A DNA stretch of 64,000 bases from NCBI GenBank assembly GCA_015490805.1, contig WFXC01000006.1:62001-126000 (forward strand). The letters are read 5' to 3'. The notes beneath the pieces were generated by a model. That model was not told the origin of the DNA, did not search any database, and was given only the letters and a program-made list of their open reading frames with translations. Source of the DNA: Candidatus Kapaibacterium sp. Its GTDB lineage: Bacteria; Bacteroidota; Ignavibacteria; Kapaibacteriales; WFXC01. Made by a program: the position numbers and the translations under genes. Positions 1 to 9,948 of this stretch are shown here, in pieces; within the stretch, counting starts at the first letter, position 1; each line of letters opens with the position of its first letter.

Positions 1-3000
1 GTTGGAGTAAGGCTATAATCCCGATATCATTGTTCCGAACTTCTAACTCATCTGCTCCAATGTCGGGATAGTTGGGATCTCGCGCTTCACCATCCCAGTC
101 GAGAGTGACAAAGCTCAGTGGAGTCGCTGCCGAATCAAACTGTGCCTGTCGAGAGTGTAAATCGGTGGCTGACACGAATAAAGGATTGGCAAACACTGAA
201 TTCTGGTTGGTCTGTGTCGCATTCTGTAGATGCGACAGCGAGTTGTAATACTGTCCCGCGATCCGACCTAAATTCTGTCCCGTGGTATAGAACGCATTAT
301 AGTCAAACGTCGAATTCGCACCCAAAGAGGAAATATCAAATGTCAATCCTCCTGTGGAAGACATAAAAATATTATTCAGGATGCGCATAGATTGAGGAGA
401 TGATGAGACTTGCAGGGGCGTCGATGATGCAACCACAGAGTTAAAGACAATATCAACGAACTGTTGCGTTCCCCAGATGTTAATACCCCCAACCAGCATA
501 TTGTTCGCAAGAACACAGCGATCAGCGCTCTGCCCCTGAACATTCTGCAAAGCGATCGCCCTACCCGCTGACACGGTGATCCAATTGCGGCGAACTTCCG
601 ATCCTGCTGCTACATTGTCCAACAGCACACCATAAGTCCTACTTTGGGCAATTCGACATTGCTGAAGAGCAAGCCGAGCATTTGCAATGCTCATTCCTGT
701 GTAACAGTTTTCAACCACTGTAGAATCGATGGCTATGTGCGTTGTTCCTATGGAAGGTTTGACTCGAATACCGGTGACATAATTCTGGGTGGCTACAAAT
801 ACACACTGGGTAATCTGGATTGCTGTATCGCGGACGCCTCCTTGAGCAAGCCAGAGAAATCCTCCATTCCTTTCCCCAACAAACCGCACTCTTTGAAACC
901 GAAGATTGCGCACATTCCCCAAAAGGCGCACAAGGAGAGAACTATTCCCCCGAAGGGTCAGATCTCTAAAGACAAGATGGGAAGCACCAATTAAGACAAG
1001 GAATGATGAATTCGACGGTTTCCACACAACATCTGTCGAATCTTCAGTTTCGGACATAAACGTAACGGTAGCTGTAGACGAAGCGCCACGGATCGGTGCA
1101 ATGGTAACGCTTTCAGTGTAGGTTCCAGACCGGATCTGGAAAATGACAGAATCGGCAACTCCATACGTGTCGAGTGCCTGAACTGCCTGGGCTATACCGG
1201 CAAAATCGGGCGGCGGGGCACCGGGTCCAACCGTATAGATGCCTGCCAGCCCAGGAGCTACTGTACGACGCAACGTATCATTTGCTTGATTCTGGTCTGT
1301 CTGTCCATTGACTTGATGCACCCACACCTCTACTTCCTGAGTTGTACGATCGACCAGGGTGATTGCTCCCAGAGGCACTTCCACTGTCTGTCCTGGCGCT
1401 AACGTCCCGTTCCACGCTACCAGCGGCTGGAGCGTTCCTGCCAGCTTCCATCGCAACTTCAGCGATGTGACGGTCGCTCCCCCTTGATTCTGCACCACAA
1501 CCGATGCCGTCGTTGTCCCCGGAAGCACTGGCCGCTGATACAATGGCATTGCTACAACGGCGATATCGCGAGAAGGTGGAGCAAATTCCACAGCTCCAAT
1601 ATCCGGATCGGTGAGGCTACGAAGGGTACCGAAGATATCGCGAGTGGTTCTCCACGCAACGGCTGCGGCTCCATTGAACAATCGTTGACGCGGTATAAAC
1701 GAAGTATCTGACTCGAAATAGGGCGGAGCTTCTACAGAATGCATCTCTTTCCCTGTAGCGTACTGCCACCAGTACAATGACGGATATACCACACTGCCAC
1801 TACGAATCAGCGCTCCGTCCGAAAAGAAGCCATTGTAATCACTGTTGATGTTGGTCAGCGGAGCGCGGTAGTCGACCGCTACGCCTTGAGCAAAAGCAGC
1901 GAAAAGATTGTTGTAAATGTACACATTGTTAGACCCATACACCCTCAGAGCAGCACTATAGGAGGAACTCCCTCTAAGGGAAACCGTATTATGCACGAAC
2001 TTCAGGTTAATGATCCTGCCAAGATCAATGCCATACACCCTTGCCCGTACCACCGCATTGTTAGCAATGAGGGCTGTGTCTCCATATGGCGAGCGCAAAT
2101 ACGCAACCCGGATACCGACGTTTGGATAAAGAATCCGGTTACCCTGAATTCGCACCGCAGTATCTCCAGCGATCGTAACGACGTAAAGATCGATTCCCTC
2201 CCACACGGTTGCCGCCGTAGAACGTATCACATTATTCTCGATACGACAATTTCGGACATTCCGAAGAACAATTCCCTTCTGCGTCTGCTCTTCTATCCAA
2301 TTTTGTCGAATGTCTACTTCCGAAGTTCTACCTCCTCCATAGGCCCATATCCCTACCGATCCGAATCGGAACCGGTTACCTTCAAAGCGGAGATGTTGCT
2401 TCTCTCCGTTGGGCGAAACTTCTACCAGCCAATGGGAATTGCCGCTCTTTCCATATTGGCCCTGCACTACGCAGCGGGACAAGACAAAACGATGAACATC
2501 ATCATCGAGGAACAGAGCGCGTCCATACGTTGCACCTGTCGCCACAATCGTCAACGACCGAATTGTTACAGAAGTCACCGATTGCAATCGAATGACATAG
2601 TTCGTCATAGCAGTTGTTGCACCGTGGGTAAGAACGACGTCTGTGCTATCTCCCGTCGTGCTCTGGATAAACAGGGGACGCTGCTCCGATAATCCAGCGA
2701 TGGCTGAAATATCTATTTGTCCGGTATATGTTCCCGGTTCGATTTCCAACCATACAGTGTCCAGCATTCCCCGTTGTCGAAGGAGCGTCATTGCTTCAAC
2801 GGGTGTTGCAAACACTGCTGTCGTGCTGCTACCGATTCGATAGCGACCGGCAAATTTCGGTTTCAATGGAGAAGAGGTGAGGGTATCATTGAGTGCAAAC
2901 TGATCTGTTTGTCCGTTCGGCTGTTGGGTCCAAATGGTAAACTGATACTCATCCGTAATGGCAAACGTGTGAGTCGCTAAGGTCACAAGCTCAGTTTCTC

Positions 3001-6000
3001 CCGGCGGCAAATGACCGTTCCAGCTATAGGTTGCCTGCGTAACACTGTTGATCTGCCAATGAATTTGCACCGTTGCCAGAGTCGTTGTTCCATAATTCCG
3101 CAATCGCGCTATCACCGGATGCGTCCCATCAGTCCAAGGCTCCGAGGGAGAGACTAAGCTATCAATACCAGCATCGATTGGCTTTGGTAATACCTGCAAA
3201 GCAATGGTTACCGTGTCCTGTTGGCGGCCCGGATCATTGGAGGTGGCTCGAATGCCGGAATGATACGTTCCGTGCCACAGACTCCCCGATGTGTTCAGGT
3301 GAACAGTTACGGTCGTTGCACTTCCAGCACTGATGCTCACGGAGGTGGGAGACACCGAGATCCAGGATGCCAGTGGCTGCAAGGAAACCTCCAGATTCTG
3401 TCCTCCTTGCCCCACATTCGCTACCGTAACGCTCAGGGTAGTACTATCCCCCACCCTGACCTGCAATTGAGCAGTCGTTGGCGTGATCGACAACATAGGT
3501 CCAATGGTTCGGAATCGCCATTCTTCTGACCAACTTCCCACCGTACTGTTACTTCCCCACGCCCGAACTCGCCACCAATAAGAATACGCCTCCTGCAAAT
3601 TCGCTACTGTATACGAAGTGGTGGTCACTATTGCAGAGGTCACCAGATTGCCCAAAAACTGGGCATTAGTCGCAACCTGCACTTCATAAGTGGAAGCTCC
3701 TGCAAGACTACTCCAGGTCAGGGTCGTTGTCAGAGGCTGATGCACTGCGCCATCTGGTGGAGCAATCAAGGCAACCTGCCAGACGCGAAATTCATCAGCA
3801 CCAGCAGAAGGATTCGACTGCCGTCGTTGTTCTCCATCGATATCGGTTGGCACACTTGACAGAAATCGCCCCACTCCATCGATTCTGCCATTGGTTGGGC
3901 GAAAACTTTGAGTATCGGGAAACTGAGGATCTGTCAGGATCGAGTTGACATCTTTACCTGAAGCCTGCCACTGCGCAAACGAGTACAGTTGATAGTTCGT
4001 TGCTCCGAAAAAGGGACCACGCGTATACCACGCGTTGTAATCGAGCACCGACTGATTTCCTTGCAGGACGATTCCATATCCTCCAGCTTCATTCGAGAAA
4101 AGGTTGTTCTGGATAACATTGTTTGCCCCATTAATTCTTAAGCAACTGGTCAGCATTTCCCCATTCAGCATCCGGACCGTATTGTGGAGGAGATTACCAC
4201 CACTTCCTTGATAGCTGATCCCAACTCTTTCTACACCAATATTATTACCACCACGTACAATCACCACATTATTGACAATATCGAACGAAGGATTACCAGC
4301 GAGCTCTGAGATCATCAGTCCTCTTCCACTGGCAAAGACAACGTTCTCCCGCACTTCCAGTGCGCTACTAACCTGCGCCCTAATCCCGACATCCGGAAGC
4401 ATCGATCCCTGTACTCGATTTCTGGTAAGAACAATGGTAGATCCACGAATGTCCATACCGTAAACACCTGTAGCATTCTGCACTATACAGCGGTCAATAG
4501 TAACGTCGTGCCCTCCACTCCCTCTCAAGAGGATCCCACGCTGCGTACTATCGACTTCCACTCTCTGCAGCAGCAGTCCCTGCACTCTTCCAACTCCGCC
4601 GAACTCTATGCCTGCCCACACAGGGATAGGAGAGTGTCTCCCTTGTAGACGCACCCGCCGCAATTGGACAGAAGTAATTTCGCCCCTAAGGATCACAATA
4701 CGAGAAGCATTATTGAGCGGATCCAACTGCAATCGGAGATCCTCAAGAACCAAATGATCGGCACCACGGATTCGAAGGACAAAGGTTGCAGTAGTTGCCA
4801 ACACCACTGAGTGGGTTGTTCCACTTTGCGCCCGAATAATTACTGGCTTGTCAGCTTCTGCTCCGGGAATGGAGTCGATTGTCACGGATTCGCGATACAC
4901 CCCATCCTCAACCTCGATAACGACAGAATCTGCAACTCCCACTGTCGATAGGAACGTGGCAAGGTGTGCCCAGGAGCGGAAATCCGCTGTAGCGGATGTT
5001 CCTAAGACATAAGAACCGGCCAACGCCGCCTGATAGCTGGCTGAAGCAGTGTCATTGTTCCTATCCAGATCATTCTGCCCATTCGGCTCAGCCGTCCACG
5101 TAACAATGTGTACCGCCGTCGTGGTAAGCAACGGTATAGATCCCAGGGCAATATGAACAGTATCACCGGGGGGCAATGTTCCACTCCACGAAATGGTTGG
5201 CTGAGTCACCCCATTGCGCTGCCAGTGGAGTTGCAGCGAGGACACTGTCAATGCTGCGTAATTGTACACGGCAACTTTTATGTTATACGTTCCTTCTGCA
5301 AACGGCTTGGGTGGTCCCATAACCTCCACAGCGCCCACATCATACGCCAACAGTTCGAACTCATCAGCACCAATATCAGGTGGATCCTGCCGTGTATCCC
5401 CCTGGATGTCTTCAGTAATCCCTCCAATCGAAACACCAGCCTGATCAATGAGGGGATCTCGCACAAACGGCTGTCCCCTCTGCAAAAACTGCACCTCACC
5501 CCACTTCGAGTTCTGGTCCCGACTGGTGTTATTCTGCCATTGGGCTAATGTCGTGTCAACCGCCGTTCCCCGCCTTCCCAAAACGCCGTTTCTGACAAAG
5601 AAGAGGTTGTAATCCGAAACACTCGGAATATTACTATACCAGAACGCTTGCCCTCGAGCCACGGTAAAGAGAGTATTTCGGATCTTGCCACCAGCACTAC
5701 TGATCTCACGTACCGCTGTTCCACCGCGGGATCCTCCAGCAACTATAAAGGTCGAAAAAGCAAGATCAAACCCTGGAGAATTCCAAATCTGTAGCAATTC
5801 GCCGGAAGGAATGGAGTCCGCAAAGAAAAAGCTATTGTGGATGGCGACGCTATCACAATAGTAGATCCTCACCGGCCTCCGAGAAGTAGAAATTTGCCCT
5901 CTCAGGCGGAACCAGGATTGCTCGACACGAGCCTTCGGACAATTGTACAAGTACAAATGCCTTTGTCCCCATCCAGTGACAAATTGCTCAAAGCGGCTTC

Positions 6001-9000
6001 GAGTGATGCGGAAATTCTGAACATTGTAAGCAACCATTCCATAACCACTATTATCCACAAACACGCAACTATCCACGAGCACATTGTCCCCTCCCCTAAC
6101 ATCGATACCATCGCCACTTCCACCGTAGAACACACATCCGAAAAAGGAACTATTGACCAGCACGTTCAAGTCAAGAAGATCCTCCCACCCAGTAGTTGGC
6201 GCAATAAAACGACAGTTGACAAACCGGAGATTTCGAAGAGTATCTATTCCCACAACCACCGGCGCATCAGTGTTGTTTTTCTGAAATGTTATTCCTTCAA
6301 ATCGGAGGTTTGCCACTTTCCGGAGCGCTAATGCAGGAGTATTGCCAATGAAAACCACATCTTCCGGATCACCCGTTGAAGAGCGAATCACAACCGTGTT
6401 GTGAGTACTGCTTCCTGGAATTGGACCATTCAACCTCAGACTGGCAACTGTTGTCACTGGCAATACGTGGAACGTCACCGGGGCGCTTATCCCTCCCTCA
6501 TAGAGTGCTGCAAGAGCATCCTCTATGCGGAGGAAATCTGCCGTATTACTGGTTCCGACAATATATTCCCCTGATAAGGCTGCGATCACCTCTGTAGAAC
6601 TCGTGTTGTTCTGTGTCAAAACATCCGTTGTATTATTCGGATTCGTCGCTTGCACAACGACCAACATACTTCCGGTGGTCACTGAAAGCGTTCCCAAAGT
6701 GGCTGTGGTGGTAGCACCCGGCTGGAGATTTCCATTCCATTGGACGGTCGCCTGCGTACTGCCGTTGATCCACCACTGCAATTGCACTGTTTGAATGGTC
6801 ACGCTCCCGTTGTTGAGAAGTTGGACCGATAGAGAATAATTCCCTGCTGTTACAGGGGGAGCTGGCTTTTGAATCTGCACAACGGCAATATCCACCCCCG
6901 TCGTTGCACTGCTAATTTCGAAAGCACCAAGATCCGGGGGTGACGACCACGGTACACCGTTGCGATCAACTGTCACATTGGCAACCGTCGTGCCTGCATC
7001 CACATACAATCGATTCCGCGGCTTCACCCATTGCTGCTGTTCAAGGGTCGTAGGCATACCAACGAAATAGGGGTTGGCATTGACCGAATTCTGCTCAATG
7101 CCCTGAAGCTGGAGCTCCGACAAACTCCTATACGGAACTTTATCGATCACTCCCAAAACACTTCCTGTCGCATACAAACCGTTGTGTTGCGAAGTAAGGT
7201 TGTAAACATCATCGAAATCAATCGCAGCTCCTCCTCCTGTATTGACAAAAATGTTGTTCTTAACATCAATATATCCCCCCTCGTACAGGCGGCAAGCCAC
7301 ACCATCCGGGAACGTAGGCCAGAAAACATTATGAGCGATGAGCAACTGACCATACGTCCAACTTGTCCGCAGTCCATATTGCCCTCCAACGACAATATTA
7401 TTGACAATTTCGCCCTCGACATCATCACCAAGATAAAAGCCCCGACTGGCATTATCTTGCCGCAACACGATAAAGTTGTTCAGAAATGCAGCATTCCCAA
7501 CATCATCTGTGTATACTGCAATAGCTGTATAACGAGGGCTACTCCAAGCGGGTTCATAGATAACAGCCCGTTCGATCCGACATCCCCAAAAATCGTCATT
7601 ATCATCATGTAACAAAATCGCTCCACGATACTGGTTTCGCATTTTCACATTCTCAATGCGTAAATCGTCGTCGCGCTCCTCCCCACCTGCCGAGATCGCC
7701 CACGCACCTCCGGAGAACAAGCAGTGCTTCACCACATACCGGTCGCAATAGCCCAAATCTAACAACGCTTGTTGTTCTGAACTTGAAAATGTCCCTGCCG
7801 TGATCGTGGGACCCACAAACGCGCAACGATCGAACGTAATATACTGCACATCTTCCACTTCAACGGCACGACACATCAGAGTGGAGGCGGTCGTTCGGAA
7901 TCCGATTCCACGGAAAGTGACCCACCGACTCCAGATTCTCAAAAGTGCATTCTGCTGAGCAGTTGTTGGGACTGCAGGATGTTCAAGCCACACACTCAGA
8001 CTCGTGACTGCAGGGATTGTTCCTGTGGTCGGAAGCTGCTCTGCCTCAAACGTAATCGTGTTCGTAAGTGAAGCACCCGGCACGTCTTGCAACATCTGTA
8101 AGCGTTCCCGATACGTTCCGCTGCGCACCTGAAACGTGACTGGCTGATACACTCCTGCCACCTCCAGAAACGAAAGAGCCTCTGTGAAGGTAGAAAAGGT
8201 GCCATTGGTACCTCCAATCGTATACACTCCTCCTAAAGCGGGAGCTATGCGCAATACTGTATCCCGATTGTCTGTCGTATCAATATCGGCTGGGAAATCC
8301 AGAAAGGCGTCGATGGTGGACTCTTCCGCAGCTTGTAGTTGGACACTTCCCAGAGTAACAACCTGAATCTCGTCAAAAGAAAGATTGCCACTCCACTGAA
8401 CGCTGGACTGCGTCACTCCATTGAACCACCAATGGAGTGTCAGTGTCGTAATAGGTTCAGCTCCCCGATTCTGGATCGCTGCTTGAACAGTAATCGTTGC
8501 AGTTGTAATAGGAGGATCGGGGACAACAAGACCAACAGCAGCATCGCTGGATGAAGGTTCCCATCGATACACCAACCCTTCGGGAGGCTCCTGCGTTGCA
8601 GACAATCCGGCCCCATTAGACCACGCAGTTGATAGACTTGGCTCTTGCCAGGTCGTCGCCGTCCCAAAGAGGGATACGACCACGCGTAGCACCTCGGGAT
8701 CATTCATTCTCCGCCCGATTCCAACATCAGCGGTAATACCATACGAATGCTGCATTGGTCCGTACCAAAACTCAATCCGCCCCTTTGGAGACTCATATAA
8801 GCGCACCTGAAACGTGTAGTCACTGACACCCCAGTATCCCCATCCAGATTGGCTCACGTGCTTCCACTCAACAATGAACACCCGATTCGGCGCTGATCCA
8901 ATAAGCTGCGACCGTAATTCCATCTGGGGTGTACCGCGTAAAGAGTATCCGAGGGGAGCAACAACGCCAGGCACCGACGAACTCCAGCGCAAATCGCCCA

Positions 9001-9274
9001 GGGGCTCCGAACTTTGGTAATCCCCAGTGCCAAACCATATATAGCCGTTCAAATGAATGTTACAGGTCGTCACAATGGAGCCGTGCCACCAGAAATTAAA
9101 TCCTATCGGGACATTTTGAACCGAAAATGCTGTAATATTCCCCGACGTGTGTAGCGTGCCTCCTGTGAGAGATTGATACGTCGTCTGTGTTGTGCTAAAT
9201 TGATACCACTGAACGCCGGCTACAGAGGTATAAACAGTGATAACAAATGCTGTAAGCTGTCTTGCTATCTTCAT
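1..9274 (-). CDS. Giant secreted modular beta-helix/CARDB surface protein (C-terminus beyond window)
   Basis: Reading the minus strand from ATG 9274 gives one frame without a stop to base 1, over 3,090 codons. The start MKIARQLTAFVITVYTSVAG looks like a signal peptide. Residues 20-240 resemble the lectin-like head of FCB extracellular proteins (NGYIWFG motif). Five modules follow, each a CARDB/Ig-like domain of about 100 residues and then a right-handed parallel beta-helix of about 400. Module spans are roughly 8520-6930, 6890-5360, 5340-3800, 3170-1590 and 1570-40, and a sixth CARDB begins at the edge. Each helix opens with a Y-x-I/V-G-x-x-x-x-x-x-F pattern and closes with a PDIGADE-like motif. 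Between modules 3 and 4 lie a fibronectin III domain (about 3790-3500) and a second Ig-like domain (about 3500-3210). Such proteins are usually exported and cell-surface or adhesive; a type IX sorting tail is expected outside the window. Function is inferred, not shown. It has its own promoter. Confidence 0.85.
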   Translation of the reverse strand, partial: MKIARQLTAFVITVYTSVAGVQWYQFSTTQTTYQSLTGGTLHTSGNITAFSVQNVPIGFNFWWHGSIVTTCNIHLNGYIWFGTGDYQSSEPLGDLRWSSSVPGVVAPLGYSLRGTPQMELRSQLIGSAPNRVFIVEWKHVSQSGWGYWGVSDYTFQVRLYESPKGRIEFWYGPMQHSYGITADVGIGRRMNDPEVLRVVVSLFGTATTWQEPSLSTAWSNGAGLSATQEPPEGLVYRWEPSSSDAAVGLVVPDPPITTATITVQAAIQNRGAEPITTLTLHWWFNGVTQSSVQWSGNLSFDEIQVVTLGSVQLQAAEESTIDAFLDFPADIDTTDNRDTVLRIAPALGGVYTIGGTNGTFSTFTEALSFLEVAGVYQPVTFQVRSGTYRERLQMLQDVPGASLTNTITFEAEQLPTTGTIPAVTSLSVWLEHPAVPTTAQQNALLRIWSRWVTFRGIGFRTTASTLMCRAVEVEDVQYITFDRCAFVGPTITAGTFSSSEQQALLDLGYCDRYVVKHCLFSGGAWAISAGGEERDDDLRIENVKMRNQYRGAILLHDDNDDFWGCRIERAVIYEPAWSSPRYTAIAVYTDDVGNAAFLNNFIVLRQDNASRGFYLGDDVEGEIVNNIVVGGQYGLRTSWTYGQLLIAHNVFWPTFPDGVACRLYEGGYIDVKNNIFVNTGGGAAIDFDDVYNLTSQHNGLYATGSVLGVIDKVPYRSLSELQLQGIEQNSVNANPYFVGMPTTLEQQQWVKPRNRLYVDAGTTVANVTVDRNGVPWSSPPDLGAFEISSATTGVDIAVVQIQKPAPPVTAGNYSLSVQLLNNGSVTIQTVQLQWWINGSTQATVQWNGNLQPGATTTATLGTLSVTTGSMLVVVQATNPNNTTDVLTQNNTSSTEVIAALSGEYIVGTSNTADFLRIEDALAALYEGGISAPVTFHVLPVTTVASLRLNGPIPGSSTHNTVVIRSSTGDPEDVVFIGNTPALALRKVANLRFEGITFQKNNTDAPVVVGIDTLRNLRFVNCRFIAPTTGWEDLLDLNVLVNSSFFGCVFYGGSGDGIDVRGGDNVLVDSCVFVDNSGYGMVAYNVQNFRITRSRFEQFVTGWGQRHLYLYNCPKARVEQSWFRLRGQISTSRRPVRIYYCDSVAIHNSFFFADSIPSGELLQIWNSPGFDLAFSTFIVAGGSRGGTAVREISSAGGKIRNTLFTVARGQAFWYSNIPSVSDYNLFFVRNGVLGRRGTAVDTTLAQWQNNTSRDQNSKWGEVQFLQRGQPFVRDPLIDQAGVSIGGITEDIQGDTRQDPPDIGADEFELLAYDVGAVEVMGPPKPFAEGTYNIKVAVYNYAALTVSSLQLHWQRNGVTQPTISWSGTLPPGDTVHIALGSIPLLTTTAVHIVTWTAEPNGQNDLDRNNDTASASYQAALAGSYVLGTSATADFRSWAHLATFLSTVGVADSVVIEVEDGVYRESVTIDSIPGAEADKPVIIRAQSGTTHSVVLATTATFVLRIRGADHLVLEDLRLQLDPLNNASRIVILRGEITSVQLRRVRLQGRHSPIPVWAGIEFGGVGRVQGLLLQRVEVDSTQRGILLRGSGGHDVTIDRCIVQNATGVYGMDIRGSTIVLTRNRVQGSMLPDVGIRAQVSSALEVRENVVFASGRGLMISELAGNPSFDIVNNVVIVRGGNNIGVERVGISYQGSGGNLLHNTVRMLNGEMLTSCLRINGANNVIQNNLFSNEAGGYGIVLQGNQSVLDYNAWYTRGPFFGATNYQLYSFAQWQASGKDVNSILTDPQFPDTQSFRPTNGRIDGVGRFLSSVPTDIDGEQRRQSNPSAGADEFRVWQVALIAPPDGAVHQPLTTTLTWSSLAGASTYEVQVATNAQFLGNLVTSAIVTTTSYTVANLQEAYSYWWRVRAWGSNSTVGSWSEEWRFRTIGPMLSITPTTAQLQVRVGDSTTLSVTVANVGQGGQNLEVSLQPLASWISVSPTSVSISAGSATTVTVHLNTSGSLWHGTYHSGIRATSNDPGRQQDTVTIALQVLPKPIDAGIDSLVSPSEPWTDGTHPVIARLRNYGTTTLATVQIHWQINSVTQATYSWNGHLPPGETELVTLATHTFAITDEYQFTIWTQQPNGQTDQFALNDTLTSSPLKPKFAGRYRIGSSTTAVFATPVEAMTLLRQRGMLDTVWLEIEPGTYTGQIDISAIAGLSEQRPLFIQSTTGDSTDVVLTHGATTAMTNYVIRLQSVTSVTIRSLTIVATGATYGRALFLDDDVHRFVLSRCVVQGQYGKSGNSHWLVEVSPNGEKQHLRFEGNRFRFGSVGIWAYGGGRTSEVDIRQNWIEEQTQKGIVLRNVRNCRIENNVIRSTAATVWEGIDLYVVTIAGDTAVRIQGNRILYPNVGIRVAYLRSPYGDTALIANNAVVRARVYGIDLGRIINLKFVHNTVSLRGSSSYSAALRVYGSNNVYIYNNLFAAFAQGVAVDYRAPLTNINSDYNGFFSDGALIRSGSVVYPSLYWWQYATGKEMHSVEAPPYFESDTSFIPRQRLFNGAAAVAWRTTRDIFGTLRSLTDPDIGAVEFAPPSRDIAVVAMPLYQRPVLPGTTTASVVVQNQGGATVTSLKLRWKLAGTLQPLVAWNGTLAPGQTVEVPLGAITLVDRTTQEVEVWVHQVNGQTDQNQANDTLRRTVAPGLAGIYTVGPGAPPPDFAGIAQAVQALDTYGVADSVIFQIRSGTYTESVTIAPIRGASSTATVTFMSETEDSTDVVWKPSNSSFLVLIGASHLVFRDLTLRGNSSLLVRLLGNVRNLRFQRVRFVGERNGGFLWLAQGGVRDTAIQITQCVFVATQNYVTGIRVKPSIGTTHIAIDSTVVENCYTGMSIANARLALQQCRIAQSRTYGVLLDNVAAGSEVRRNWITVSAGRAIALQNVQGQSADRCVLANNMLVGGINIWGTQQFVDIVFNSVVASSTPLQVSSSPQSMRILNNIFMSSTGGLTFDISSLGANSTFDYNAFYTTGQNLGRIAGQYYNSLSHLQNATQTNQNSVFANPLFVSATDLHSRQAQFDSAATPLSFVTLDWDGEARDPNYPDIGADELEVRNNDIGIIALLQ

Positions 9275-9316
9275 CTTGTTTACCCCTCTGAACCAACTTT
9301 TCTCTTAGGATTTGCC

Positions 9317-9347
9317 CAAAATTAACAAACAATTCCAAACGAAACAA
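9317..9347 (-). promoter_or_regulatory. Bacteroidota-type promoter of the giant surface-protein gene
   Basis: On the minus strand, TTG (9347-9345) is followed after 20 nt by TAATTTTG (9324-9317). This fits the FCB primary-sigma consensus TTG-N19/20-TAnnTTTG. It predicts a leader of about 35 nt ending in AGAGGGGT just before ATG 9274. The match is exact but was found by eye. Confidence 0.55.
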
Positions 9348-9605
9348 TGGCATTTTTTCCAAAATGTCACCAGAGTTTTGGCGTTTCTGAGCTGGCTACA
9401 GCACCATTTTGAAACCGGAACTTCTCCATAGCAATGATTAGCCGCATGCCGAAAACCCCAGATTTATCAAGGGTTCCAGGGCTTGTCGACAGCACAATGC
9501 CACCTGAAGCAATCTGTGTTCTACAAAAAAAATCGACGTTTTAATGTCACTCGATTGATAGCAAAAATTTCGTCGAAAAAATGACGCTACCAGTGAATTT
9601 GCACG

Positions 9606-9833
9606 CTTTTTTTCGACCTTGGTAGGACCTAAAGAGTAGTTCGTGATGGTTTTGCGCGAGGCGGATCTGGCTTTTTTCGACCTTGGTAGGATCCAAAGTG
9701 AAACCTGCAACTCTGAATTTAGCTAATCAAAGGTGGCTTTTTTTCGATCTTGGTAGGATCTAAAGAGCTCCCTCTGGACACTTCTTCGATTGAGCTCGTT
9801 TGTGTTGATGAAACGTGCGATAGGATCCAAAGA
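9606..9833. repeat. Intergenic repeat, 3 full copies plus 1 degenerate, 64-67 bp period
   Basis: A core of about 30 bp (poly-T, CGAYCTTGGTAGGAYCYAAAG) occurs at about 9607-9636, 9671-9699 and 9737-9766. A shortened copy (CGATAGGATCCAAAG) occurs at 9818-9832. Spacing is 64, 67 and 67 bp. The sequence after copies 3 and 4 is also related (CTCCCTCTGGACAC versus CTCCTCTGGATAC), so this is a decaying tandem duplication rather than a CRISPR array. The rest of 9275-9948 shows no convincing gene. Confidence 0.6.
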
Positions 9834-9948
9834 TCTCCTCTGGATACTCCTGCTCCGGAAACACGACGGATGGGTTCAGAAGTGATCAACGGAGAAAACG
9901 CTGCTGGATAATTCTCTTGCGTACAGCGGCGAATAGCAGGCGACGTTT

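Noticed and set aside
118-8800. Many plus-strand ORFs of 60-268 codons
   Set aside because: They are antisense to the giant minus-strand gene, have no domain features, and the minus frame reads as continuous conserved modules.
9606-9833. CRISPR array (30-bp repeats, 34-37-bp spacers)
   Set aside because: The geometry fits, but the repeats differ at several positions, the last two copies share sequence beyond the repeat, there is no leader, and the cas-like genes are 37 kb away.
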